Of a stretch of DNA of 21,762 bases, positions 9,069-17,222 are shown piece after piece. Under the pieces are notes generated by a model. It did no database searches. It saw only the letters and a program-made list of their open reading frames with translations, and was not told where the DNA came from. Position 1 is the stretch's first letter. Each line of letters starts with the position of its first letter. Origin of the DNA: a virus; the IMG/VR virus record IMGVR_UViG_3300033143_002012, positions 1 to 21,762 of that record; one strand, 5' to 3'. A program made the translations under genes and the position numbers.

Positions 9069-9463
9069 TAGTCAGCGTTGGCCCGGGCTTGCATGACCTT
9101 CTTCCAGAGCGTCTGGCACTCTTTCTGGTCAACGTCGTAGCCCACCATCTCGGTCAGTACCTTCAACTTCGGTCTGCCGCCGGGAGTGAACTTCTCGGGG
9201 TCGTTCTCATTGGCCAGCGAGATCATTGCGTCATAGATCTTCTGTTCCCGCTCGAAACCCAGATCAGGGGTTTTCAGTTCCTTCTCTTCTGGGGCAAGGA
9301 CTTTCTGGTCTTCGCTGTTGGCGAACACAGCGCCAAGGGCGATGGCTTCGTCAATAACTGGATAAGGGACACGGACAGGCTCGTTCGCTACGAATGCGAT
9401 TGCATGGCCATGTTTTGATCGTAAGACGAAGTCTCTGGGCATGTACATCATTTTGTTGCTCAT
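9068..9463 (-). CDS. Unknown small structural-module protein (131 aa)
   Basis: No family is recognised. The N-terminal half (residues 1-55) is beta-rich with a motif FVLRSKHGHAIAFVANEPVRVP that looks like a small barrel, then an acidic linker (EDQKVLAPEEKELKTPD), and the C-terminal half is helical with DPEKFTPGGRPKLKVLTEMVGYDV and a CQTLWKKVM end, possibly a winged-helix-like domain. Proteins of this size between capsid and adaptor genes are often head-completion factors, but that is position only. GAGGA lies 8 bases before the ATG. An intrinsic terminator stands just upstream, so its expression probably relies on read-through. Confidence 0.75.
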   Translation of the reverse strand: MSNKMMYMPRDFVLRSKHGHAIAFVANEPVRVPYPVIDEAIALGAVFANSEDQKVLAPEEKELKTPDLGFEREQKIYDAMISLANENDPEKFTPGGRPKLKVLTEMVGYDVDQKECQTLWKKVMQARANAD

Positions 9464-9494
9464 AGTGCAGTTCCTCTTAGTTGATACAACTTAG

Positions 9495-9521
9495 AAAAAG
9501 GAGCCCCGGGTGGGGCTCCTT
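9495..9521 (-). terminator. Intrinsic terminator after the capsid/decoration pair
   Basis: On the minus strand, arms at 9521-9512 and 9507-9498 form a 10-bp perfect stem (AAGGAGCCCC / GGGGCTCCTT) with a 4-base loop, followed by a run of T (9499-9495). It lies 23 bases beyond the stop of the 9544-9975 gene. This is the clearest intrinsic terminator on the minus strand. Confidence 0.9.
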
Positions 9522-9543
9522 CCATTCTTACTACGGGTGCAGC

Positions 9544-9975
9544 TTAGTCTGCGTTCTCGTCTGACCGGCCTTGGACGTAGTACTCTACTTCCACGGCACC
9601 AGCACCTACGGTACTATCAGCGACATTGTTCTTGACCGTAACCACGGATGGTTCCGGGATCGCAACGCCAGTGACAATCGGAGTGGAGAACCGGCCTACA
9701 CCGGCGCTCGACTGCGCAGAGTCCAGCACAACTGCTGCTGCCAGATCTGAACCGTCGAGAGAAAGAACCTCTACGGTCAGGGTTGGAGTAGTACCATCAA
9801 ACAGAGTGTCCACGATCAAGTGGCAATCCGTGATGACGGCACCTTCGGGCAGACCTACGACAGCTACGTCATCAGACGCGGCTCCCAGATCAGACTGCGC
9901 GAATACGCCTCGGGCGACTTTCTTTGCTTGTGCGCCTTCGGAACGGATGTTAAGTGTGTTAGCAACGAAACCCAT
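9544..9975 (-). CDS. Putative capsid decoration / head protein
   Basis: The 143-residue product is almost all beta-strand, low in Cys and charged residues, and rich in Ala, Val, Gly and Ser. Segments such as GAVITDCHLIVDTLFDGTTP and VTVKNNVADSTVGAGAVEVEYYVQGRSD fit a small beta-sandwich. It lies directly after the major capsid gene (14 bases), has a strong GGAGGA site 8-9 bases before its ATG, and is followed by a strong terminator, so it is co-expressed with capsid. Small beta-rich proteins in this place are commonly decoration or head-fibre-base proteins. Family not recognised; role is inference from position and composition. Confidence 0.75.
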   Translation of the reverse strand: MGFVANTLNIRSEGAQAKKVARGVFAQSDLGAASDDVAVVGLPEGAVITDCHLIVDTLFDGTTPTLTVEVLSLDGSDLAAAVVLDSAQSSAGVGRFSTPIVTGVAIPEPSVVTVKNNVADSTVGAGAVEVEYYVQGRSDENAD

Positions 9976-9989
9976 GATTTCATTCCTCC

Positions 9990-11132
9990 TTAGTTGGTTG
10001 CGACGTCAAGGCAAATTACGCCGAAGTCTTCCACAACACCAGAGCTCATGCCGCCAACCAGCTTACCTTCGAACTGAGGCTTCAAGAAGCCTGCAATCTT
10101 GCCGGTAGAAATGGCGTTCACGTTCTCGAAGTCGCGATCCTCTTCGACCCATGTTGGCATACCGATGTCAGCGAAGCCCATTGCTTGAGCGCCACAAAAC
10201 AGGACACGACAACCGTGTACAGTACCGTCGTTCTTCCAGCGACTACCGGAAGCCAGACCCTTCGTGTTATACACGTGGCGATACTCGGAGATGGCAATAC
10301 CATCAACCATCAGCGTATCGGTACCCTTGAACAGCTCGTTACCCGAGCCGCGCTTGCCAGCGTCACGCTGCATCTGGATAAAATCGCTATCCGTCTTCAG
10401 TGAAGCCATTGCGGTTGGGGTCAGGAAGGCGTGGTAGAAGTCAACTCCATCCTTGGTCCGAATCGGACGGATGTAGCGTTCTTTGGCCATTGCCTTCAGG
10501 TTAACCAGAGCCTGCCAGCTGATAGCGCTGTTCGCGACCGTGAAGGTAGCGTCAGAGTTCAGCTTGGTGCTGATGTAGCCCTTGGTGACTGCGTTGTCAA
10601 TAGTGAACAAGCGGTCAGCAGAAGGAGCAACAACGTCAGCGGCGAACTCAAGCAGTGCGAGATCGGAGCCAACACGTGCGGCACCGTTGGTGTGACTCGC
10701 GTACGAGACACCCGACAGAGTCAGGAAGCCGAGCTGGTCATAGCGGTCAGACAGCCAATAGGCCAGCTTGTTGCGAGACTGCTCACGGAAATTGATGATG
10801 GTGCGCTGATCGGCCATGCGACCGGTGTTCCGGTTTGCGTGGCGAAGCTGATCGATCTGGATGACCTGCTCTTCGGAAGTCAATGCTTCCTCGTAACCGG
10901 CCAGCTGACGATCTCCGGCACGACCGTCACCTTCGAGGTCGTTAACCAGCGTAATGACGGCGCGAGCACCCTTCTCATCCTTTTTCAGCTCAGTGATGCG
11001 CTGAATGAGAGAATCCTCACTGTCGCCAGTGAACTTGTTCAGAAAAGACATGTTGCGTGCCTTGTTCCAGAAGTCCATTGACCAGACCTTTTTCTCGTGG
11101 CCGGTCAGGTTGGCAAAATTTGTTGCGGACAT
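9990..11132 (-). CDS. Major capsid protein, N4-gp56 / DUF4043 type
   Basis: The product is 380 residues from the chosen ATG at 11132. An upstream frame could add 12 residues, but the ATG at 11132 has a textbook AAGGAGGG site 8 bases ahead. The family pattern is clear: an early WNKARNMSFLNKFTG segment, a VITLVNDLEGDGRAG / QLAGYEEAL segment, QIDQLRHANRNTGRMADQR, then NKLAYWLSDRYDQL, and a late MDGIAISEY-like region and PTWVEEDRDF. This is the HK97-fold capsid family known from phage N4 gp56 and many podoviruses. It follows the scaffold gene after 192 bases that hold a promoter and inverted repeats, and precedes a probable decoration protein. Capsid copy number explains the extra promoter. Confidence 0.93.
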   Translation of the reverse strand: MSATNFANLTGHEKKVWSMDFWNKARNMSFLNKFTGDSEDSLIQRITELKKDEKGARAVITLVNDLEGDGRAGDRQLAGYEEALTSEEQVIQIDQLRHANRNTGRMADQRTIINFREQSRNKLAYWLSDRYDQLGFLTLSGVSYASHTNGAARVGSDLALLEFAADVVAPSADRLFTIDNAVTKGYISTKLNSDATFTVANSAISWQALVNLKAMAKERYIRPIRTKDGVDFYHAFLTPTAMASLKTDSDFIQMQRDAGKRGSGNELFKGTDTLMVDGIAISEYRHVYNTKGLASGSRWKNDGTVHGCRVLFCGAQAMGFADIGMPTWVEEDRDFENVNAISTGKIAGFLKPQFEGKLVGGMSSGVVEDFGVICLDVATN

Positions 11133-11266
11133 AATATAGTCCCTCCTTAAATTATCGCACAATGCCACATAGTGGCTCGAATGTTCATACTACGGTTTTT
11201 AGATACGTATCGTGTATCAACTCGAGGTGCGACTCTTTTCAGGCTGTTACGATGGGCCCCGCTGTA

Positions 11267-11308
11267 TCGCTCACGGCTTCGATATACTGAAGTTTAAGCC
11301 GTGAGCGA
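11267..11308. repeat. 13-bp perfect inverted repeat overlapping the capsid promoter
   Basis: TCGCTCACGGCTT (11267-11279) is repeated inverted as AAGCCGTGAGCGA (11296-11308) with a 16-base spacer. It lacks a T-run, so it is not an ordinary intrinsic terminator. As DNA it could be an operator; as RNA it would fold only in transcripts reading through from the scaffold gene. Confidence 0.85.
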
Positions 11309-11319
11309 ATACATGTCAA
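11291..11319 (-). promoter_or_regulatory. sigma70-like promoter for the capsid gene
   Basis: On the minus strand a perfect TTGACA (11319-11314) is separated by exactly 17 bases from TAAACT (11296-11291, four of six consensus positions). The predicted start near 11284 leaves a leader of about 150 bases before the capsid ATG. The -10 box sits at the edge of the right arm of the 11267-11308 inverted repeat. Confidence 0.6.
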
Positions 11320-11324
11320 GCGGG

Positions 11325-12371
11325 TTATGCTGGTGTGTCGCCCCGCATCCGTTTGAGGGTGGCTTCGGGTAGAGAGGCCACGTCCTCGTAGGACAGCTTG
11401 TCGATGTTGATCCCGTCCTTGATGCCAGCGGAATCGGCATCGTCGCCGGTACCCTTGGCGTCAGCCGGGCTCTTGTTGGCCGCGTCGGTTGCCTTCTTCA
11501 GCCCAGCCTTCCGGAGTTCATCTTCCTTCTTGGCCTTGGCTTCCGGGTTGTCAGAGGCATCGCCGATGTCCTTGACAGCCTTCTTCGGCAGGACGAAGTC
11601 CATGGCGCGGAGCAGAGCCTGCGTCGGGGTGTACTTGCCGGTGGCAACAAACCCGTTTCTCAGTTCCTGTACCTTGTCCACAACTTCCTGTGAGTAGCCC
11701 TCTGACTCCGGGTTGAACTCGTCGTGGGTGGCTTCGATGTGATCGATGGCCATATCCAGTCGGACCTGCTCCCGGGCGTCGGTGGTGGCGTCGGCTGAGG
11801 ACTCGTCCATATCCATCTGCCAGAGTTCCCGTTCCTTGGCACGGACTTCGCCACGCAGTTCTGCGGCCTCGTCCATCTTGTCGTCTGAGATGGCTTTGTT
11901 GATCGCCTTGTCCAGATTGGCCAGCTCGGTCTCGATTACGCCACGGGCGTCATCGTTCTTGGCTGCCACGACATCTGCCGCCTTGTCCCGGTCAATCTGG
12001 TCGAGCCGGTCCTGAAGCGCCTTGTTCTGACGACTCTTGGCATCCAGACGAGACTTCGGAATCATTGCTTCCTTCTTGTCGTCGTCCTTATCCTCGGCTT
12101 TTGTGTCGGTGTCATCATCGGCTTTCGCGTCAGTGTCCGCATCCTTGTCCGCCTTTTTGTCCTCGGCAGCCTTGTCCTCATCGGCTTTCTTGGCGTCGGC
12201 CTTGGTTTTGTCGTCCGCTTCTTTGTCCGCAGCAGCCTTGTCGTCGATTTCCTTCTGCTCGGCGTCGGTGCGGTGTAGGTTTTCCCTCACCTCGTCTTCG
12301 TCCTCGGGATTGTCGCCACGTGCAGCAGCAACGGCTTTGGGGTCGTCCCAATCAATATCTTTATCAGCCAT
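11325..12371 (-). CDS. Capsid scaffolding protein (putative)
   Basis: The 348-residue product lies between portal and major capsid, the usual place of a scaffold. It is acidic and highly helical. Residues about 30-105 are a low-complexity Asp/Lys/Ala tract (repeated KADxDxKA and DDKKE units), residues 105-225 form probable coiled coil (KSRQNKALQDRLDQIDRD; ETELANLDKAINKAI; ELRGEVRAKEREL), and the end (GINIDKLSYEDVASLPEATLKRM) is a compact helical segment that could bind capsid subunits. No protease motif is seen. The start overlaps the portal stop by one base (TAATG), with GAAGGAG 7-8 bases upstream inside the portal gene. Function is assigned from position and composition. Confidence 0.75.
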   Translation of the reverse strand: MADKDIDWDDPKAVAAARGDNPEDEDEVRENLHRTDAEQKEIDDKAAADKEADDKTKADAKKADEDKAAEDKKADKDADTDAKADDDTDTKAEDKDDDKKEAMIPKSRLDAKSRQNKALQDRLDQIDRDKAADVVAAKNDDARGVIETELANLDKAINKAISDDKMDEAAELRGEVRAKERELWQMDMDESSADATTDAREQVRLDMAIDHIEATHDEFNPESEGYSQEVVDKVQELRNGFVATGKYTPTQALLRAMDFVLPKKAVKDIGDASDNPEAKAKKEDELRKAGLKKATDAANKSPADAKGTGDDADSAGIKDGINIDKLSYEDVASLPEATLKRMRGDTPA

Positions 12372-14554
12372 TATTTAGCTCCTTCCTTCGGTTTGCCAGA
12401 CGATTCTGACGCCCCCTTACTTGAATCTTTCTTCGCGTCGGCCTTCTCTTTGGCCTTCCCGTCTACAGCCTTCTGCCGGGCCTCGCGTTCTGACGCGATG
12501 GCGTTGTTGCGGATCTCCAGTTCTTGGAGACGAATCTCCTCCTTCTTGAGCGCCAGTTTCTCTCGCTCGATCCCCATCTTCTGATCAATCTCATACTTTT
12601 CAAGGCTGAGCTTAGCGATCTCGGCGACCCGATCTGCCTCTGCCTCAACCAAACGGATCTCGTCGTCTGAGGCTTTACCTTCTGCGCCGTTGGGATCTTC
12701 GAGCGCGGTCTGCTGAGCCCGAATAAGCGTAAGAGCAGCCTCTGCCTCAGTCTTCTTCTGGTCGGCAGCAGCTTTCCTATTCTCAAGACGCTTGGCTTCC
12801 ACTTCAAGCTCGGCGAGTTCTTCCTGCAATGCTGCTTCCTCTTCTGTTGGCTCACCGGAAATCTCCTTGGCAATTTCGTGCTTGCGAGCGAGGTGTGAGT
12901 TCTCGACGAGAATCTCGTCCTTGATGTCAACACCAAGTTCGCGCAGCTGAACGGCCTGCTCAAACTGGCTTTCCTCGAAGGTCTCGCGGGCTGGGATGGA
13001 CGACACTGTGACAGCATACTCGCCCACGGTCAAGTCCCGGGCTACCTTGCCTTCCGCAGATACCTCGTTCACAGCAATCGTTTCGTCGTCCTGACCCGGG
13101 TTGTTGCCGGTTATATGTAATATACGGGGCTCGACGTAGAAGGTCTGTACCATGCTCAAAACACGCTTTGCAAGTAGCCTCCGCGTGTAGTTCAGGTTGT
13201 CGAACACCTTGGTGTAGTTGGTTGAGCCCTGTGCCTGCTTGGCTTGGATGGCCTTGGCTGCCACGTCTGCCCGGTCGAAACCGCGCATGCTGTCGGAGGC
13301 CATTGAGATCTCTTTCAGGTCGGTGGCGGCGTTGAAGCTGATCCGATCCATACCCGTTGGTACGGTGTTGGGCGTGATCTTCTCCATGTCACCCGTGTCG
13401 TTCAGCTCGACGATGAGGCCGGTCTCTGCTCCGCGTTCCTCCAAGTCCTCGATGCTCATGTTCTGGATCGCACCGGTCTTGACCTTCCAGCCACTATTGG
13501 CCGTGGTGTTGACGATGTGCAGCTCCTGCGAGCGGACCTTGTTGTACAGCTCCTGCGGGTCAATCATGTTCTCGACCAGCCCAATGGTGCGGCCCCGGCG
13601 GAAGAACGGGAAGAACGGTACGACGGTGAAGTATTGGTACGGTGACTGCTCGTCGTGGACCATCTGGTCGTCCACGGTGACTCTCCAGTCGATTACCTCG
13701 GTGTTCCGGGTCATCACCTGAACGTCAAATTCTTGCATAATTAGCTGTATCTTTTCCCTTGGCATGCCCTCGGGGATGACCCGGGTCTCGCCGCTGACCA
13801 TGTCAACGAAGTGCTCCATGCGGCGGACGGTCTTGAACTGGCGCTCCAGCTGACGCCATCTGCGGCCTGATTTGTTGTCGCCCTCTGCCTGACGGGTGCC
13901 TTCGCCGCCAAAAGTATCGGGCCGGGTGTCCATAAAGTCGTACCCGAGGTACTGGCCGCTGGTGTGTTTGCCTGCCAGCTCCTGCGCCACGGCCTTGCCG
14001 TACAGCATGATAATGTCGCTCTCGCTGAGCCACTTGCTGGTGATGACGTCCTTCCACTTGTCCGGGTCATACTCCTCGGCGTCCGGGTCGATGACCACGT
14101 TCCGGGGGTTCATCAGGTTGATGTCCACTTCGCCAAAAACATTCGTGTCCCAGTTCATCCGGGCATCGAAGAAGCCCCGGCTGGTAATAATCCCATCCGC
14201 GAACACCTCGGATTCCATCCAATGCATCTCATTGGCTTGGTTGATCTGAACGGTGAGCCGGCCCAAGACGTCCGCAGTCTCCTGCGTGCCGTTCTTCAAG
14301 GCCTTGTAGCCGATATCGGCTTGGTTGTTCAGGTGTTCGCCAAAGATGGCAGCGCAGCTGGGTAGGATTTTGTTGAACGTAAGGGCGGGTCTGCGGACGC
14401 GGGCTAGCTTGGCCTTTGCTTCCTCATCCCACTGTTTGCCCTCGAAGAAATCCTCGCACATTCGGGCTTTCACGGAGTATTCCGTATGACCGTTGTCTCG
14501 TCCGTAGACGTACCGGTCTAGCTGTTCCTGTACCTGCGCATAATCGCTTGCCAT
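12371..14554 (-). CDS. Portal protein, P22-like long type
   Basis: The 727-residue length and layout fit the P22/SU10-type portal. Motifs include an early helical region with ARMCEDFFEGKQWDEEAK, RRPALTFNKILPSC, a segment EVDINLMNPRNVVIDPDAEEYD, and YFTVVPFFPFFRRGRTIGLVENMIDPQELYNKVRSQELH, which is the typical portal core (quoted by key parts). Residues about 560-727 are a long charged coiled-coil tail rich in Glu, Lys, Ala and Arg, likely forming the internal barrel or a flexible extension. The portal ring is the DNA channel of the head and docks the terminase. GGAGG stands 6 bases before the ATG, 12 bases after the large terminase gene. Confidence 0.9.
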   Translation of the reverse strand: MASDYAQVQEQLDRYVYGRDNGHTEYSVKARMCEDFFEGKQWDEEAKAKLARVRRPALTFNKILPSCAAIFGEHLNNQADIGYKALKNGTQETADVLGRLTVQINQANEMHWMESEVFADGIITSRGFFDARMNWDTNVFGEVDINLMNPRNVVIDPDAEEYDPDKWKDVITSKWLSESDIIMLYGKAVAQELAGKHTSGQYLGYDFMDTRPDTFGGEGTRQAEGDNKSGRRWRQLERQFKTVRRMEHFVDMVSGETRVIPEGMPREKIQLIMQEFDVQVMTRNTEVIDWRVTVDDQMVHDEQSPYQYFTVVPFFPFFRRGRTIGLVENMIDPQELYNKVRSQELHIVNTTANSGWKVKTGAIQNMSIEDLEERGAETGLIVELNDTGDMEKITPNTVPTGMDRISFNAATDLKEISMASDSMRGFDRADVAAKAIQAKQAQGSTNYTKVFDNLNYTRRLLAKRVLSMVQTFYVEPRILHITGNNPGQDDETIAVNEVSAEGKVARDLTVGEYAVTVSSIPARETFEESQFEQAVQLRELGVDIKDEILVENSHLARKHEIAKEISGEPTEEEAALQEELAELEVEAKRLENRKAAADQKKTEAEAALTLIRAQQTALEDPNGAEGKASDDEIRLVEAEADRVAEIAKLSLEKYEIDQKMGIEREKLALKKEEIRLQELEIRNNAIASEREARQKAVDGKAKEKADAKKDSSKGASESSGKPKEGAK

Positions 14555-14566
14555 TTCAATCCTCCG

Positions 14567-16573
14567 TTAAGCTGCTTGGTGGTTGCCCACCGACCGCGTC
14601 GCTTTAAGTTTATCCCGCCAAGAGTCGGGTTTTTTGCCTGCCCGTGTGCGACGGGGAGCCGATTTCTCTGCCACCATGCGGATGAGCCATGCCAGCGCAT
14701 CCACTTGGTCATCGTGAGCCCCACCCGGAAAGCGGAGGAGCTCGTTCGTAAAAGTAGAGACCCAAGGCTGGTTGCTAGGGAGCAGCACACGCCCTTGTTG
14801 CATCCAACCTTGAGCCGGTCTTGCCCGTGCAGTCTTGTCTGTGACTGGTTTCAACGTATCGTCCAGCGTTGGATACCAGTGCTTCTCCTTCATCAGCTTC
14901 CTCAGATTCGGCATTACCGACATCTGAATCTGCCCCTGCTCAATACCAATTCCTTGTAGCTGGCGCTTAAATGGCTCCGAAGTGCCCATTATAAGCTCTG
15001 CGACCTCATCTGTCCTGACCCGGACGACGTTGATGATATGCATCTGGTCGTCGAAGTCGTGGGCACCAACTATTCCTACAGTATAATCGTTTGTGTGCTT
15101 TTGGCCAATAGCCAAGTCCCAAGCTATGTAGACATTCCAATTCGTGTAGTCTGGAACGACCGGTTCAAACCTGAACATATCCTCCTTGAAGAATATACCA
15201 GAATCCGGGACAGGATTCTGCTGATATAGCGCACTCCAGATTCGGGGCTGCGAACTCTTGCGTTTTCGGCGATAGAATGACTCGTCATACCGCTCGGGGT
15301 GTAAGGCCTCATCTTTGCGCCTTACCAAGCGCGCACCTTTTTCTTTTTTCAGTAATAGTTCCCCATCTTCAGTGACATACTCGTCATGTTCGGCAAGGGC
15401 CGGGAGACTTAGCGTATCCCACCGGACCACGTCTTCGACCGATCTATCGACGTCATCGAGGTCTTGGCGCAACTTGTCGATCAAAAGCGATTCTGTCCGC
15501 TCGTCCTGAGCCTTGGAAAGAAGTCCGAGGATCTCATTGCGCTGTTCTTCGATCTCGCGCAAGGCCTCAGCCTCCTGATTCAGGAACCGGCCACTCAGGT
15601 CGTCGTCATTCCACCGGGTCTGGATGCCCAGCACGCCGCCACCCGGGGACAGGCGGGTCTCAGCGGTCGAATCCCACCAATCCCACACTGAGTTCCGGGT
15701 TGTTTCGGAGTCAGCTTCCATCATGTCCTTGACCGGGTCGTCAATAATCATCACATGCGCGCCCTTCCCGGTGATGCCGAGGCCTACGCCAGCTGGCACG
15801 TACCCGCCGCCCGCATTGATGTACCAGCCTTCGGTGGCCTGCGCGTTGGGGTTCAAAGTGACACCGGGAAACATCGCTTTATAGGCCGGATCGTCTATCA
15901 ACGCCTTGATTTTCCTACTAAATCCCATGGGCAGGGAAACGGCATACGAAGCGGCAATAATCTCGTGCGTGGGGTTATGACCGAGGTGCCATGCTGGGAA
16001 GTTCTTGGAAGCGATCTCAGACTTCCCGGTCCGGGGCGGCATGAAGAACAGCGACCGGGGACTCATCTCGAGGCTCACCGCGTTGCTGAAAAACTCCAGC
16101 TTGGCACAGATCAGTTTGTGCACCCAACCCGGCTTGTACGCAGGGTTGAAGCGCATTATGAAGTTAATCAGTCGCCTACGGGACATTTCCCGCTTGACCA
16201 GCTCGTTCCGGGCCAGCGCGGGTCGGTTGGCCATGGCCAGATTCTTGTCACGCTGCACCTTGGCGGCATGCACTTGGGCCGTGGCAGCGCGTTGCACCGC
16301 TTTTCTGTATTCCCGGCTGTATGCCCGGTGGTCAGCCTGTCGCCGGAAGCTTGGTATCGCTACTTCCTCGTGTTCGCAGACCTTGCACACCGTATGGTAC
16401 TCGATGGGCTTGGTATGCGGCATCTGTTTGTTGAATCCCTTCTGGATTCCTGTGTATTCACGCTCACATCGGACACATTGCTTGGTGTGAGCAGATGTGG
16501 GGAGCGATTTTGGGTAGCCTTCTTCCATGCTGCCTTTTACATGGTCTTCGCTCTTATCTGTTGGTTCGGTCAT
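14567..16573 (-). CDS. terL: Terminase large subunit with N-terminal zinc-ribbon-like extension
   Basis: The 668-residue product packages DNA: an ATPase motor and a nuclease that cuts the concatemer. Walker A is MPPRTGKS (178-185), Walker B VMIIDD (274-279), and GIQTRWNDDDLSGR (316-329) is the coupling region. The nuclease acids are visible at D486 (YIAWDLAIG), E545 (GIEQG) and D621/D622/D625 (HDDQVDALAW). Two features are unusual: residues 33-66 carry CxxC ... CxxC (C33, C36, C63, C66), a zinc-ribbon-like unit ahead of the ATPase, and residues about 332-385 form a charged coiled coil between the ATPase and the nuclease. The start overlaps the small terminase stop as ATGA with a GAGGA site. 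Confidence 0.96.
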   Translation of the reverse strand: MTEPTDKSEDHVKGSMEEGYPKSLPTSAHTKQCVRCEREYTGIQKGFNKQMPHTKPIEYHTVCKVCEHEEVAIPSFRRQADHRAYSREYRKAVQRAATAQVHAAKVQRDKNLAMANRPALARNELVKREMSRRRLINFIMRFNPAYKPGWVHKLICAKLEFFSNAVSLEMSPRSLFFMPPRTGKSEIASKNFPAWHLGHNPTHEIIAASYAVSLPMGFSRKIKALIDDPAYKAMFPGVTLNPNAQATEGWYINAGGGYVPAGVGLGITGKGAHVMIIDDPVKDMMEADSETTRNSVWDWWDSTAETRLSPGGGVLGIQTRWNDDDLSGRFLNQEAEALREIEEQRNEILGLLSKAQDERTESLLIDKLRQDLDDVDRSVEDVVRWDTLSLPALAEHDEYVTEDGELLLKKEKGARLVRRKDEALHPERYDESFYRRKRKSSQPRIWSALYQQNPVPDSGIFFKEDMFRFEPVVPDYTNWNVYIAWDLAIGQKHTNDYTVGIVGAHDFDDQMHIINVVRVRTDEVAELIMGTSEPFKRQLQGIGIEQGQIQMSVMPNLRKLMKEKHWYPTLDDTLKPVTDKTARARPAQGWMQQGRVLLPSNQPWVSTFTNELLRFPGGAHDDQVDALAWLIRMVAEKSAPRRTRAGKKPDSWRDKLKATRSVGNHQAA

Positions 16574-17115
16574 GATTTGTCCTCTACGAGGCTAAACTCA
16601 CCTTCAATCACGTCCTCTGATCCTGCCATTTCGATCAGCTCTTTCTCGGTCATCGAACTGAGTTCCTGCTTTGCCTTCTCCTCGGTCTTGGAAATCTTGA
16701 GCTTGGTGACCTTGGGTGCGTAATAGCCAAGCATCTTCGCGATCTCGCGCCAACCAGCGATCTGGGCTTGCGGGTCCGAGGTCATCTGGGCGTCATTGAT
16801 CGCGTCCTTCATGCCCTGTATGACGTCGTCCTGAGTGATCTGGGCTCGCTCTGCTGCTGCGGCCTGTAGCTCCACGAACATGGCCTTCACGGCTGGTCGC
16901 CTCATGATTGCTGAGGCTCCGTTCGCGGGGTTCTTGAAGTTATAGCCTGCGGCTGTTGCTGACGCGCTCCGGGAGAGCCCGGATATCACGTGATTGAGAA
17001 AGCAAAGCTCCTTCGGGGAAACAGCTTTGTCCGGTTGCGGTTCTTGCCCCTCGTACTCAGCTTCAAGCGCTTGCTCGTCAGCCTTGGCGAGGTTTTGTAG
17101 GTCGGTGTCGGCCAT
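16570..17115 (-). CDS. terS: Terminase small subunit (putative)
   Basis: From ATG at 17115 the product has 181 residues. A longer frame reaches back to a TTG at 17232, but those 39 residues look unlike the rest and the ATG has AAGGG about 10 bases ahead, so the shorter form is preferred. Residues 31-80 (AVSPKELCFLNHVISGLSRSASATAAGY..., MRRPAVKAMF) look like a helix-turn-helix DNA-binding region; residues 85-140 (QITQDDVIQGMKDAI..., AGWREIAKMLGYYAPKV) fit the oligomerisation region of Terminase_2-like small subunits; the end is acidic. It recognises viral DNA and feeds it to the large subunit. It is the first gene of the leftward block and overlaps terL by 4 bases. Confidence 0.85.
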   Translation of the reverse strand: MADTDLQNLAKADEQALEAEYEGQEPQPDKAVSPKELCFLNHVISGLSRSASATAAGYNFKNPANGASAIMRRPAVKAMFVELQAAAAERAQITQDDVIQGMKDAINDAQMTSDPQAQIAGWREIAKMLGYYAPKVTKLKISKTEEKAKQELSSMTEKELIEMAGSEDVIEGEFSLVEDKS

Positions 17116-17148
17116 GTGTGCTATGCCCTTTTTGTTACGAATCTCAAG

Positions 17149-17177
17149 ACCATACAGCAACCCGGTACTGAGTGCAA
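17149..17177 (-). promoter_or_regulatory. Weak promoter candidate for the leftward (late) block
   Basis: On the minus strand TTGCAC (17177-17172) and TATGGT (17154-17149) are exactly 17 bases apart, about 34 bases before the small terminase ATG. The match is only moderate. A perfect TTGACA also lies at 17223-17218 but has no convincing -10 at the right distance. Confidence 0.3.
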
Positions 17178-17193
17178 GGATTTTTGGCGACCC

Positions 17194-17222
17194 TGACACA
17201 TGTTTGCCGCGTTTTTGTGTCA
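17194..17222. repeat. TGACACA inverted repeat upstream of terS
   Basis: TGACACA (17194-17200) and its inverse TGTGTCA (17216-17222) are spaced 22 bp centre to centre, two helical turns, and the second overlaps the TTGACA hexamer. This is the arrangement of a dimeric operator, but no regulator is known here. Confidence 0.45.

Larger units (their letters stand above)
11133..11324 (-). other. Capsid gene leader (192 bp, non-coding)
   Basis: No gene is seen. Reading on the minus strand from the scaffold stop, it holds a sigma70-like promoter, a 13-bp inverted repeat, a 10-bp perfect palindrome GATACGTATC (11202-11211) next to a further GTATC half (11214-11218), a smaller palindrome GCCACTATGTGGC (11164-11176), and a strong ribosome binding site. 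Confidence 0.7.

Noticed and set aside
15755-16723. 322-codon plus-strand frame antisense to terL
   Set aside because: TerL carries full catalytic motifs in the opposite frame; the plus frame is a shadow.
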